DNA of 64,000 bases from VGBV01 sp963780395 (GTDB taxonomy: Bacteria > Actinomycetota > Thermoleophilia > Solirubrobacterales > 70-9). The notes beneath the pieces were generated by a model that worked only from the letters and a program-made list of their open reading frames with translations, did not search any database and was not told the DNA's origin. This document shows, one piece after another, positions 12,859 to 20,966 of the stretch (the first letter of the stretch is position 1; each line of letters opens with the position of its first letter). The translations under genes were made by a program, and so were the position numbers. The DNA is taken from assembly GCA_963780395.1 (NCBI GenBank), contig CAWABY010000007.1:4685-68684 (forward strand), given 5' to 3'.

Positions 12859-13758
12859 CTAGCCCGAGACCAGCTCCCGCGCAACCCGCTCGACCCTCCG
12901 CAGCGCGCCCTTCTGGAGTCGCCCGGGGCGATCGCAGCCCTCGTGGTGGCATGCGTCGTGGCCGCGCCAGACCTCGATCACGGCGGCGGGCAGCCCGGCG
13001 AGCTCGAACTCGCGGTGGTCGGAGTTGCCCGTGTCCGAGTCGCGGGCCCAGCGCACCGTGACGCCGGCGCGGCGGGCTGCGTCCAGGACCTCGCCCTCGA
13101 CGCCGGGCCGGGTCGAGGGCTGGGGCGAGCGCAGGTAGAAGCGCTTGCCGCGTCCGACCATGTCCACCGAGAGGGCGAAGCGCAGGTCGCCGGCGCGAGC
13201 CTGGTTCTTGACGGTCTTGACCAGCGCGGCGGCGCCGACGTGGTAGCTGGTGCCGATCACGACCCGTTCCTCGGCGCCGGTCGCGACCAGCCACACATCG
13301 CAGGCGGGACCGAGCTTCGCCAGCTTCGCCGACAGCTCGACCAGGACGCCGACGCCCGAGGCGTTGTCGTTCGCTCCCAGCCCGGGCGGGACGCTGTCGG
13401 TGTGGGCCATCAGGATCCGCAGGCAGTCGGACTTGGCCTCCAGCACCCCGATCACGTTCCGGGAGCGCGAGCGCCCGGGCACGTTGAAGGGGGCGATCGT
13501 CACGTCCAGGCCCGCGGCGCGGAAGCGCTTGGCGACGAAGTCGTGGGCGCGGCGCTCACCCTTGCCGCCGGCCGGGCGCGAGCCGATCTTGCCCGAGAGC
13601 TTGAGCGCCGCGTCATAGGCGCTGATGGCGCCCTTGGGCGCGGCCCTCGCTCCGGCGCCGGTCCCCGGGAATACCCGCTTCACCGGTCCGGTACCGAGGG
13701 ATACCGGGCTCGCGAGAAGTGCCGCGATCGTGATCGCTGCCGCCAGCGGTGCCAGCAC
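12859..13758 (-). CDS. Secreted M28-family zinc metallopeptidase
   Basis: A 299-residue protein with an N-terminal signal peptide (LAPLAAAITIAALLAS). Zinc ligands of the M28 aminopeptidase/carboxypeptidase family are visible in order: MAHTDSVPPG (His), GANDNASG (bridging Asp), ATGAEE (catalytic and ligand Glu), SVDMVG (Asp) and GHDACHHEG (His). It should cleave peptides outside the cytoplasmic membrane. It is divergent from prfB, with 44 bases between the starts, so regulatory sequence for both must be compressed there. The substrate is unknown. Confidence 0.88.
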   Translation of the reverse strand: MLAPLAAAITIAALLASPVSLGTGPVKRVFPGTGAGARAAPKGAISAYDAALKLSGKIGSRPAGGKGERRAHDFVAKRFRAAGLDVTIAPFNVPGRSRSRNVIGVLEAKSDCLRILMAHTDSVPPGLGANDNASGVGVLVELSAKLAKLGPACDVWLVATGAEERVVIGTSYHVGAAALVKTVKNQARAGDLRFALSVDMVGRGKRFYLRSPQPSTRPGVEGEVLDAARRAGVTVRWARDSDTGNSDHREFELAGLPAAVIEVWRGHDACHHEGCDRPGRLQKGALRRVERVARELVSG

Positions 13759-13802
13759 GCGGCCATTGTGGCAGCGCCCTCGCTGCCAATACCCTGTGGG
13801 GC

Positions 13803-14913
13803 ATGGCAGAAGCGCTCACCCTGGAGCAGGTCCCTGCGCGCCTGGCGCAGATCCGCGAGCAGATGAAGCTGCTCGCGGACTACCTTTGACCCGGAGGCGC
13901 TGAAGGAGGAGGTCGAGAGCCTCGAGGCCGAGATGCAGCGCCCCGGCTTCTGGGACGAGCAGGCGAAGGCGGCCGAGACCTCGGCCAAGCACGCGCGGGC
14001 GCAGCGCCGGCTGCAGGGCTTCACGTCTCTCAGCTCCGACGTCGCCGACCTCGACGAGCTGGTGGAGATGGCGGCCGAGGACGAGGAGATGGCTTCGGAG
14101 CTGGCCTCCCAGGTGGAGTCGATCGAGGCCCGCCTCGCCGAGCTCGAGGAGGAGCGGCTGTTCAGCGGCGACTACGACGCCGGCGACGCCGTCGTCACGG
14201 TCAACGCCGGGGCGGGGGGGACCGACTCCCAGGACTGGGCCGAGATGCTGCTGCGGATGTACCTGCGCTGGGCCGAGCGGCGCGGCTTCAAGGTCGAGAT
14301 GAAGGAGGCCTCGCCGGGGGAGGAGGCAGGGCTCAAGTCGGCGACCTTCATCGCCCGCGGCGAGAACGCCTACGGGCTCTTCGCCGCCGAGCGCGGCGTC
14401 CACCGGTTGATCCGGATCTCGCCCTTCGACTCCTCGGCGCGGCGCCACACCAGCTTCGCCCAGCTCGACGTGGCGCCGCTGGTGGAGGGGGACGTCGAGG
14501 CCGACCTCGACGAGGCCGATCTCCGCATCGACACCTACCGCGCCTCGGGCGCCGGCGGCCAGCACGTGAACAAGACCGACTCGGCCGTGCGAATCACCCA
14601 TCTGCCGAGCGGGCTCGTGGTCCAGTGCCAGAACGAGCGCTCGCAGACCCAGAACAAGGCGGTCGCGATGCAGATGCTGAAGGCGCGGCTGCTGGAGCAG
14701 GAGGAGCGAAAGCGCGCCGAGGAGCTGGCCAAGGAGCGCGGCGAGGTGAAGTCGGCTGAGTGGGGATCGCAGATCCGCAGCTATTTCCTGCACCCCGACC
14801 AGCGGGTGAAGGACCACCGCACGAACTTCGAGGTGGGCGACGCGCAGCGGGTGCTGGACGGCGACCTGGACGGTTTCGTCCGCGAATACCTGAACCAGGC
14901 GGCGGCCGGCTAG
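13803..14913 (+). CDS. prfB: Peptide chain release factor 2, with programmed +1 frameshift
   Basis: Codons 1-28 end at CTT (13884-13886), followed by in-frame TGA and C; translation must shift +1 to read GAC at 13888. The joined protein is 369 residues, the normal RF2 length. The shifted part holds the RF2 stop-recognition motif SPF (RISPFDSSARRH) and the catalytic GGQ (SGAGGQHVNKTDSA). RF2 releases peptides at UGA and UAA, and low RF2 levels favour the shift: the standard autoregulatory loop. The frame break is at the known recoding motif and should not be counted as an assembly error. Confidence 0.96.
13884..13890 (+). other. RF2 programmed frameshift site CTTTGAC
   Basis: The CTT codon in the P site, the poorly terminating TGA followed by C, and the shift to GAC exactly match the conserved RF2 recoding heptamer. 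In E. coli an internal Shine-Dalgarno (AGGGGG) lies three bases before CTT; here the equivalent stretch reads CTCGCGGACTAC, so no strong stimulator is visible. Confidence 0.93.
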
Positions 14914-14915
14914 CC

Positions 14916-16091
14916 ATGACCCGGGTCGCGGTCGGCTTCTCGCAGAGCTTCGACACCGTCGAGGCAGCGGCCGAGGCGGCGGGCTCGGCCCGTGCCGGGC
15001 TCGACGGGCCCGCCGACCTCTGCGTCGTGTTCGCCTCGGGCCCGCATCTGCCGATGGCGAAGTGGCTGCTGTCCGAGGTACACGAGCGGCTCGAGCCCCG
15101 CCACCTGATCGGCTGCGGCGCGGGCGGGACGCTCGCCTCGGGCCGCGAGGTCGAGGAGGGCCCCGGCCTGGCCGTCTGGGCGGCGACGATGCCGGGCGCC
15201 GAGCTCTCCACCCTGCACGTCACGGCGGAGCGCGGCGAGCAGGACTTCCGCTTGCTGGGGATGCCGAAGCGGCTGCCCGGCGCGGAGGCGAATGGCACGG
15301 GCGGGGTGGCCCTTGTGCTGGCCGACCCCTACAGCTTTCCCTCTGAGGTCCTGCTGCGCGAGCTGGAGCGCGCCCGGCCCGGCGTGCCGGCGCTGGGAGG
15401 GCTGGCGAGCGCCTCGGTCGGCGGCGGCAGCGTTCTGCTCCAGGACGGCGAGGTTCGCACCGAGGGCGCGGTGGCCGCCGTGATCGCCGGCCTCGAGGTG
15501 CTCCCCTGCGTCTCGCAGGGGGCGATGCCTGTCGGCCCGGAGATGACCGTGACGGCCGCCGAGGGGAACGTGATCGGCGAGCTGGCCAGCCGTCCAGCAA
15601 TGGAGCGGCTGGGCGAGGTGATCGAGGAGCTGCCGGCCGACGAGCGCGAGCTGGCCGCGACGGGCGTGCTGCTCGGCCTCGTCGTCGACGAGAACCGCCC
15701 CGAGTACCTGCGCGGTGACTTCCTGGTGCGCCCGATCGTGGGCGCCGATCGCGAGACCGGCGCCCTGGCGATCGGCCAGGCGGTTCGCGTCGGCCAGACC
15801 GTGCGCATGCACGTCCGCGACGCGGCCTCGGCCGATCGCGACCTGCGCGAGGCGCTTCGCGCCCAGGCCGAGGCGCTGGGCGATTCGGGCGCTGCCGGCG
15901 CCCTGCTGTTCACCTGCAACGGCCGCGGCTCCCACATGTTCGACGTCCCCGACCACGACGCGACCGCGATCGACGACGCCCTCGGCGCTCCGGCCGCCGG
16001 CTTCTTCTGCGCCGGCGAGATCGGCCCGGTCGGCGGGCGCAACTTCCTGCACGGCTTCACGGCGACGATGGCGGTCTTCCCGGCAGCCTGA
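14916..16091 (+). CDS. FIST-domain sensor protein
   Basis: A 391-residue cytoplasmic protein with the FIST N domain (from VAVGFSQSFDTVEAA, GCGAGGTLASGREVEEGP, PALGGLASASVGG) and FIST C domain (RGDFLVRPIVGADRETGALAIG, LLFTCNGRG, GFFCAGEIGPVGGRNFLHGFTA). FIST domains are small-ligand sensors, usually coupled to signalling modules; here the domain stands alone. ATG 14916 is two bases after the prfB stop, suggesting co-transcription. The ligand is not known. Confidence 0.88.
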   Translation: MTRVAVGFSQSFDTVEAAAEAAGSARAGLDGPADLCVVFASGPHLPMAKWLLSEVHERLEPRHLIGCGAGGTLASGREVEEGPGLAVWAATMPGAELSTLHVTAERGEQDFRLLGMPKRLPGAEANGTGGVALVLADPYSFPSEVLLRELERARPGVPALGGLASASVGGGSVLLQDGEVRTEGAVAAVIAGLEVLPCVSQGAMPVGPEMTVTAAEGNVIGELASRPAMERLGEVIEELPADERELAATGVLLGLVVDENRPEYLRGDFLVRPIVGADRETGALAIGQAVRVGQTVRMHVRDAASADRDLREALRAQAEALGDSGAAGALLFTCNGRGSHMFDVPDHDATAIDDALGAPAAGFFCAGEIGPVGGRNFLHGFTATMAVFPAA

Positions 16092-16733
16092 CTACTTTTC
16101 GTGCAAAGCGCCCTCGAGCTCCAGCAGGGCCCGCTTCATCTCGGGGCCGCCGCCGTAGTTGCCGACGCCTCCGCCCGCGGGCAGCACCCGGTGGCAGGGC
16201 ACGATCGGGGGCAGCGGGTTGGCGCCGCAGGCGGTGCCCGCGGCCCTGAAGGCCCGCGGATTGCCGGCCCGGGCGGCCAGCTCGCCGTAGCTGATCGTCT
16301 TGCCGTAGGGGATGCGGGCGATCTGGTGGATCGCCTTGCCCTGGAAGCCCTTGGTCAGGCGCCAGTCCAGCGGCAGGTCGAACTCGCGGCGGCGGCCCTC
16401 GAAGTAGTCGTCGAGCTGCCGGCGGACGTCATCGAGGCGCTCGGGAGCCTCGAGGACCCGCGGCGAGACCACATCGGCGATCTCGTCCAGCAGAGCCTCC
16501 CACTCCCGCGTGCCCGTCCCCTTGCGGTGCGGGAAGGCGACCCGGAGGATGCCGCGCTCGGTCCCCACCACCAGCATCTCGCCGAAGGGGGAGTCGACCG
16601 TCCCGTAAGCCACGTCGACCAGGCCCTCGCTCTCGGCGCGCGCCAGCAGGGCGTCCTTCGCCGACTCCATGTCAACTCCGGCTCCGGCGTCGCCGATCGC
16701 GGCCCGCAGCTGTTCGTCGCTGATCCGATTCAT
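16092..16733 (-). CDS. ogt: Methylated-DNA--protein-cysteine S-methyltransferase with N-terminal extension
   Basis: A 213-residue suicide repair enzyme. The active-site PCHRV (PIVPCHRVLPAGGG) and the DNA-binding helix-turn-helix segment (GKTISYGELAARAGNPRAFRAAGTA) are complete. It transfers the alkyl group from O6-alkylguanine to its own Cys. The first 45 residues, rich in acidic helix-forming residues, are beyond the usual Ogt core. Its start overlaps the stop of the ECF sigma gene by four bases, so the pair is translationally coupled. The extension may contact the sigma factor, but that is inference. Confidence 0.92.
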   Translation of the reverse strand: MNRISDEQLRAAIGDAGAGVDMESAKDALLARAESEGLVDVAYGTVDSPFGEMLVVGTERGILRVAFPHRKGTGTREWEALLDEIADVVSPRVLEAPERLDDVRRQLDDYFEGRRREFDLPLDWRLTKGFQGKAIHQIARIPYGKTISYGELAARAGNPRAFRAAGTACGANPLPPIVPCHRVLPAGGGVGNYGGGPEMKRALLELEGALHEK

Positions 16734-17218
16734 GACAGCTCACCTCGCAATTTCTTGAGTCCCTCGTGGACGCTTCTTCGCGCCGCCTCTTCGGAGCAAT
16801 CGAGCATCTCGCCGATCTGTCCGTAGGCCATGTCCGTCGCGAAACGCAGCACGACCGCGCTTCGCTGCTTCGGCGGCAGCACGCTCACAAGCCGCCAGAT
16901 CTCACCTTCATTGGCCGCCTGCGCCAGCGAACCGTCCTCGACGGCGACGCCGCCGCCCACTTCCTCGGCGCTGCCCGAGGGCAGGGCCGCCCGGGCACCT
17001 GCCCGGTGGTGGTCGATCGCCTTGCGGTGCGCGATCGTCAGCAGCCACGAGCGCAGGTTGCCGGCGTGCTTCAGCTTCGGATAGCCCCGCAGCGCCGCGA
17101 TGAACGTCTCCTGGAAGCAGTCCTCGGCGTCGTGCGGGCCGACCGAAGCCACCAGGAAGCCGAGCACGTCGTGGCCGTGCTCGTCGAGCAACTCCTGAAA
17201 CGGCGGTAGCGTTGCCAT
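16730..17218 (-). CDS. ECF-type RNA polymerase sigma factor
   Basis: A 162-residue sigma factor with region 2 (DAEDCFQETFIAALRGYP, LRSWLLTIAHRKAIDHHR) and region 4 (LPPKQRSAVVLRFATDMAYGQIGEMLDCSEEAARRSVHEGLKKLR) joined by a short acidic linker. There is no classic anti-sigma gene next to it; its partner in the operon is the O6-alkylguanine methyltransferase. The start is 6 bases from the divergent nadC start. The context suggests control of an alkylation or general DNA-damage response. Confidence 0.92.
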   Translation of the reverse strand: MATLPPFQELLDEHGHDVLGFLVASVGPHDAEDCFQETFIAALRGYPKLKHAGNLRSWLLTIAHRKAIDHHRAGARAALPSGSAEEVGGGVAVEDGSLAQAANEGEIWRLVSVLPPKQRSAVVLRFATDMAYGQIGEMLDCSEEAARRSVHEGLKKLRGELS

Positions 17219-17224
17219 CCGCTT

Positions 17225-18073
17225 ATGAAACTAGCCACAGACGAGATTCGTGAGATCGTCGCCCGCGCCCTCGCCGAGGACGTGGGGTCCGGCGACGTCA
17301 CGGCCGAGGCGGTCGTGGACGAGGGGGCGAGCGCGCGCGCGACGATCCTGCAGAAACAGGCGGGCGCGGTGTTCGGCTTCGAGGCCGCGGCCGAGGCGTT
17401 CAGGCAGGCCGGAGCCGAGGGCTTCGAACCGATCGCGGTCGAGGGGCAATGGAGTGACTCCGTGCCAGTCACCGCGGCCCGGGTCTCGGGGCCCGCGCGG
17501 GCCCTGCTCGCCGCCGAGCGCACCGCGCTCAACCTGCTCGGGCACCTGTCCGGGATCGCGACCCTGACGGCTCGTTTCGTGGAGGCGGTGGAGGGGAGCG
17601 GGGTGCGGATCCTCGACACCCGCAAGACCACGCCGGGCCTGCGCTCGCTCGAGAAGGCCGCGGTGGCGGCCGGCGGCGGGACCAACCACCGCATGGGCCT
17701 GTACGACGCGATCCTGATCAAGGAGAACCATGCGGCGCTGGCCGGCGGGGTGGGGGAGGCGGTGCGGCGAGCCCGCGAGCGGGGCGATGGGCTCTCGGTC
17801 GAGGTCGAGTGCCGCGACCTCGACGAGGTGCGCGCGGCCCTCGAGGCCGGAGCCGACCGCCTGCTGCTCGACAACATGGACCTCGCCGGCCTGCGCGAAT
17901 CGGTGGACGCGGCGCGCGGTGGAGGCCAATCGCCGCAGCTCGAGGCCTCGGGCGGAGTGACCCTGGAAAACGTCGCCGACGTCGCCGCCACCGGCGTCGA
18001 TTTCATCTCCGTCGGGGCGCTGACGCACTCAGCGCCGGCGCTGGACGTGAGCTTGGAGATAGATTCAGCCTGA
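17225..18073 (+). CDS. nadC: Nicotinate-nucleotide pyrophosphorylase (carboxylating)
   Basis: A 282-residue quinolinate phosphoribosyltransferase. Family motifs include LAEDVGSGDVTAEAV at the start, AERTALNLLGHLSGIATLT, ILDTRKTTPGLRSLEKAAV, GGTNHRMGLYDAILIKENH, and ASGGVTLENV near the end. It converts quinolinate plus PRPP to nicotinate mononucleotide in de novo NAD synthesis. Its partner nadA lies 2.9 kb downstream, separated by unrelated genes. The stop overlaps the next ATG by one base. Confidence 0.96.
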   Translation: MKLATDEIREIVARALAEDVGSGDVTAEAVVDEGASARATILQKQAGAVFGFEAAAEAFRQAGAEGFEPIAVEGQWSDSVPVTAARVSGPARALLAAERTALNLLGHLSGIATLTARFVEAVEGSGVRILDTRKTTPGLRSLEKAAVAAGGGTNHRMGLYDAILIKENHAALAGGVGEAVRRARERGDGLSVEVECRDLDEVRAALEAGADRLLLDNMDLAGLRESVDAARGGGQSPQLEASGGVTLENVADVAATGVDFISVGALTHSAPALDVSLEIDSA

Positions 18074-18594
18074 TGTCCCAGGCCCCGAGCCCGAAGCTGA
18101 GGGAGAAGCGCGAGGCGCTCGTCCGCGAGCACATGGACTCCGAGAACCGCCACGAGTTCGACGACACGCTGGCGACCTTCGGGCACCCGCGCTACGAGCT
18201 GATCGCGACGGGCGAGGTCCACGACGGCGCCGAGGAGGTGATGCGCTACTTCACCGATTCGCGCACAGCCTTCCCGGACCAGCGCAACGAGCTGCTGGCG
18301 CTCCACCACGCCGACGACGCGGTGCTGGTCGAGGCCGTCGTGCGCGGCACCCACCTGGGCCGCCTCGGCGGGCTGCCGCCGACCGGCCGCAGCTACGAGC
18401 TGCCGATCCTGGCGATCTTCGTCTTCGAGGAGGACAGGCTGGTCTGCGAGCGGGTCTACTTCGACGCCAACACGGTGCTGCGCCAGCTCGGGGTCGCCCG
18501 CGACCCGCTCAGCCTCACGGGCAGGTTGGGCACTCTCGTCTCGCACCCACTGACGATCGGCCGCGGCCTGGTCCGGCAGGTCACGGGACGCTGA
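18073..18594 (+). CDS. SnoaL-like (NTF2-fold) protein
   Basis: A 173-residue protein with the SnoaL/ester-cyclase pattern: an N-terminal helix (KREALVREHMDSENRHEFDDTL), FGHPRYELIATGEVHDG, then RGTHLGRLGGLPPTGRSYELP and a C-terminal strand pair. The fold is a cone-shaped alpha+beta barrel used as cyclase, hydrolase or small-molecule binder. It overlaps nadC by one base and the next gene starts two bases later, but no shared pathway is evident. The substrate is unknown. Confidence 0.72.
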   Translation: MSQAPSPKLREKREALVREHMDSENRHEFDDTLATFGHPRYELIATGEVHDGAEEVMRYFTDSRTAFPDQRNELLALHHADDAVLVEAVVRGTHLGRLGGLPPTGRSYELPILAIFVFEEDRLVCERVYFDANTVLRQLGVARDPLSLTGRLGTLVSHPLTIGRGLVRQVTGR

Positions 18595-18596
18595 TC

Positions 18597-19469
18597 GTGG
18601 CCGGCGGAGGCTGGGTCGCGATCGGCGCTCCGTTCGACTCCGCCGCGACGGGGGAGGGGGAGGAGCGGGCGCCGGGGGCGATGCGGGACGCCGGCCTGGT
18701 CGAGGGTCTCGGCGCTCGGGACCTCGGCGACGTGGCCGAGCCGCTGCGCCCCCCCGAGCGCGACGCTCGCTCCGGGATCATCGCCTTCGAGGCGCTGGTG
18801 GAAGGCTCCCTTGCCGTGGAGAGGGCCGTCGCCGGGGCGATCGGGGGCGGCGATCGGCCGCTGGTGCTGGGCGGCGACTGCTCGCTGCTGATTGGGGCGA
18901 TAGCCGGCGCCCGCCAAGCCGGCCTGCGTCCCGGGCTGCTGTTCGTCGACGGCCACGCCGACTACTGGGATGGAGAGACCTCGCCGACCGGGGAGGCGGC
19001 CGACATGGAGCTGGCGATCATCCACGGCCATGGGCCGAGCGTGCTGGCGAGCATGGCGCCCCGCCCCCTCGCCGACCCCGCCCGCACGGCGATCCTCGGC
19101 CATCGCCCGCATGAGCTCGATGAGGACGTCGCCGCCGAGCGCAAGCGCGTACCCGACGAGGTGCTGCAGCTAGACACGGCGGCGATCCGCGAGGCCGGCA
19201 CGGAGATGGCGGCGGCACTCGGGATCGAGCGCGCGGGCGAGGACCCCTGGCTCCACATCGACCTCGACGTCCTCGACGCGAAGGCCCTGCCCGCGGTCAG
19301 CTACCCCCTGGCCGAGGGGCTCGACTGGGACGAGCTCGAGGCCCTGCTGGCGCCGCTGCTGGCCCCGGGTGTCTGCGGCGTCAGCGTCGCCGACCTCAAC
19401 TCCGAGCTGGATTCCGACGGCGCTTACGCGAAGCGGGTCACGCAGCTGCTCACGTCGCTGCTCGGATAG
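18597..19469 (+). CDS. Arginase/agmatinase-family ureohydrolase
   Basis: A 290-residue enzyme with binuclear-Mn ligand motifs in order: GGDCSLLIG (His replaced by Cys at the first site, where arginases have GGDHS), DGHADYWDGE, and HIDLDVLDAKALPAV. The DxHxD and DxDxxD sets are present. The first ligand His is seen as Cys here, which could shift the metal site or specificity. Arginase, agmatinase and formiminoglutamase remain possible. It starts at GTG 18597 and is likely in one operon with nadC. Confidence 0.8.
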   Translation: MAGGGWVAIGAPFDSAATGEGEERAPGAMRDAGLVEGLGARDLGDVAEPLRPPERDARSGIIAFEALVEGSLAVERAVAGAIGGGDRPLVLGGDCSLLIGAIAGARQAGLRPGLLFVDGHADYWDGETSPTGEAADMELAIIHGHGPSVLASMAPRPLADPARTAILGHRPHELDEDVAAERKRVPDEVLQLDTAAIREAGTEMAAALGIERAGEDPWLHIDLDVLDAKALPAVSYPLAEGLDWDELEALLAPLLAPGVCGVSVADLNSELDSDGAYAKRVTQLLTSLLG

Positions 19470-19523
19470 CCGCCATCCGCTCACATATGGTCCTGGCGAC
19501 CTCGACCGTGAAGGAGGACGTGG

Positions 19524-20000
19524 ATGCCAACTGAGGAATGGGCGCTCGTCGCCTGCGTCGTGTTCTCGGGGGTGTGGTTCGGGTTCCTGTGCATGCTGAC
19601 CCTGATCCTGCACCCGATGCTGAAGTCGAGGGACGTGGCCGGGTTCCGGGGCTTCCTCGGCGAGTTCCTGCCGATCGCGCGCCGCGCCTGGTTCAACTAC
19701 CTGTGCGTGGCCGGGCTGGTCATCTCGCCCGCCGTCGCGCTGTGGACGCTCGACAGCGACAGCACCGCCTTCACCCTGACGGCGTTCGGCCTGGCCCTGA
19801 CGGCCCTCGGCCCCCTGGGGGTCTCGAACCGGCTGGCCGAGCCGAACTACGACGTGATCCTCGGCTGGGACCCGAGCAAACCGCCCGAGGGCTGGGAGAA
19901 GGCCCACTCGCGGTACTTCACCTACAACTGGATCCGCTTCGCCTGTACCGGCGGCGCGTTCGTGCTCTTCCTCGCCGCCCTGATCGAGCAGCTGCGGTAG
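19524..20000 (+). CDS. Four-helix membrane protein, DUF1772-like
   Basis: A 158-residue protein with hydrophobic segments at about residues 6-28, 52-74, 80-98 and 135-155. The loop NRLAEPNYDVILGWDPSKPP and the ending WIRFACTGGAFVLFLAAL recall small DUF1772/anthrone-oxygenase-like membrane proteins. No catalytic residues are certain. It has a good ribosome-binding site (AAGGAGG at 19511) and stands alone, convergent with the glycosylase gene. Confidence 0.6.
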   Translation: MPTEEWALVACVVFSGVWFGFLCMLTLILHPMLKSRDVAGFRGFLGEFLPIARRAWFNYLCVAGLVISPAVALWTLDSDSTAFTLTAFGLALTALGPLGVSNRLAEPNYDVILGWDPSKPPEGWEKAHSRYFTYNWIRFACTGGAFVLFLAALIEQLR

Positions 20001-20006
20001 CCGGCG

Positions 20007-20863
20007 CTACTTGAGAAGGCGCGAGAGGCGGCGGTCCTTCAGCACCCGGCCGCCGGTCTGCTCTTCCGGGCAGTAGTTGGTCTGGTGCTGGGAGTAGAAG
20101 ACCGCCTCGATCGTGGTGCCGCAGCGCGGGCAGGGCTCGCCCTCGCGGCGGTGGACCTGCAGGGGCATCGGGAGCTTGTCGGGGACGGTCTCGCCGATGA
20201 CCTGCCTCGTAGTGGTCGAGCGCGTCGCCAAGGACGTGCAGGGCGGAGTGGAGCTGGGTGATCTCCTCTCCGCGCAGCTCCGAGCCCTTCTTGAAGGGCG
20301 ACAGCTTCGCCTCCCAGAGGATCTCGTCCACCCAGGAGCGGCCGATGCCGGCGATCGTCTTCTGCTTTCGCAGCAGGGGGTGGAGGTGGTGGTCCTGGTC
20401 GATCAGCTCGGCGAAGCGCTCGCGCGGGGGCGCCGGCCAGGCGTCCGGGCCGAGGGTCGCGACCATCTCCTCGTCGGCGACGGCGTCGCGGCGCAGCAGC
20501 CGGGCCCAGGCCGACTGGCGGGTGCCGAACTCGCGCAGGCGCAGCTCGCGCTCGCCGTCGAGCCTGCACCAGCAGCCGCGAGGCGCGGTCCTTCAGCGAG
20601 CCCCGCTTGTCGAACAGCTGCAGGCGGCCGGCCGACATCAGGTGGATCAGCAGCGTCAACTGCTCGTCGGCGGCGAAGTCGACGGCGAGCATCTTGCCGA
20701 TCCGCCGCACTCCCTCGACCCCGGCGCCGTCGAGCGCGTCCAGCGACGGGTCGAAGGTCTTGAGCGTGGCGACGCCGGTGGCCAGCGCCGATTCGACCTC
20801 GGCGCCGTCCATGGCCGCGCTCAGGCGGCGTGCGGTGATCTCGACCTCGGGCAGCTCAGGCAC
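20007..20863 (-). CDS. mutM: Formamidopyrimidine-DNA glycosylase-family protein (two frameshifts)
   Basis: From GTG 20863 the protein opens PELPEVEITARRL, giving the catalytic Pro2 and Glu3 of Fpg/Nei enzymes, with RRIGKMLAVDF supplying the beta-hairpin Lys. Frame breaks occur near 20565 and 20206, each consistent with one extra base; removing them gives LREFGTRQSAW, the H2TH region (GRSWVDEILWEAKLSPFKKGSEL) and the C-terminal finger. The finger reads CPRC then YCPEEQ, so the fourth zinc Cys is Glu. It excises oxidised bases. Stops are in the order expected for two insertions (857 nt). Whether it is functional depends on checking the indels. Confidence 0.82.
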
Positions 20864-20966
20864 GCCCTCAAGTAAACTGGCTTCACATTCGCTATCTTGC
20901 CTCGAGGTCCCGATTCCAGGGGGCCGGGGCGGCGAAAATAGGCCGGACAGAGAGGACAGAGCCACA

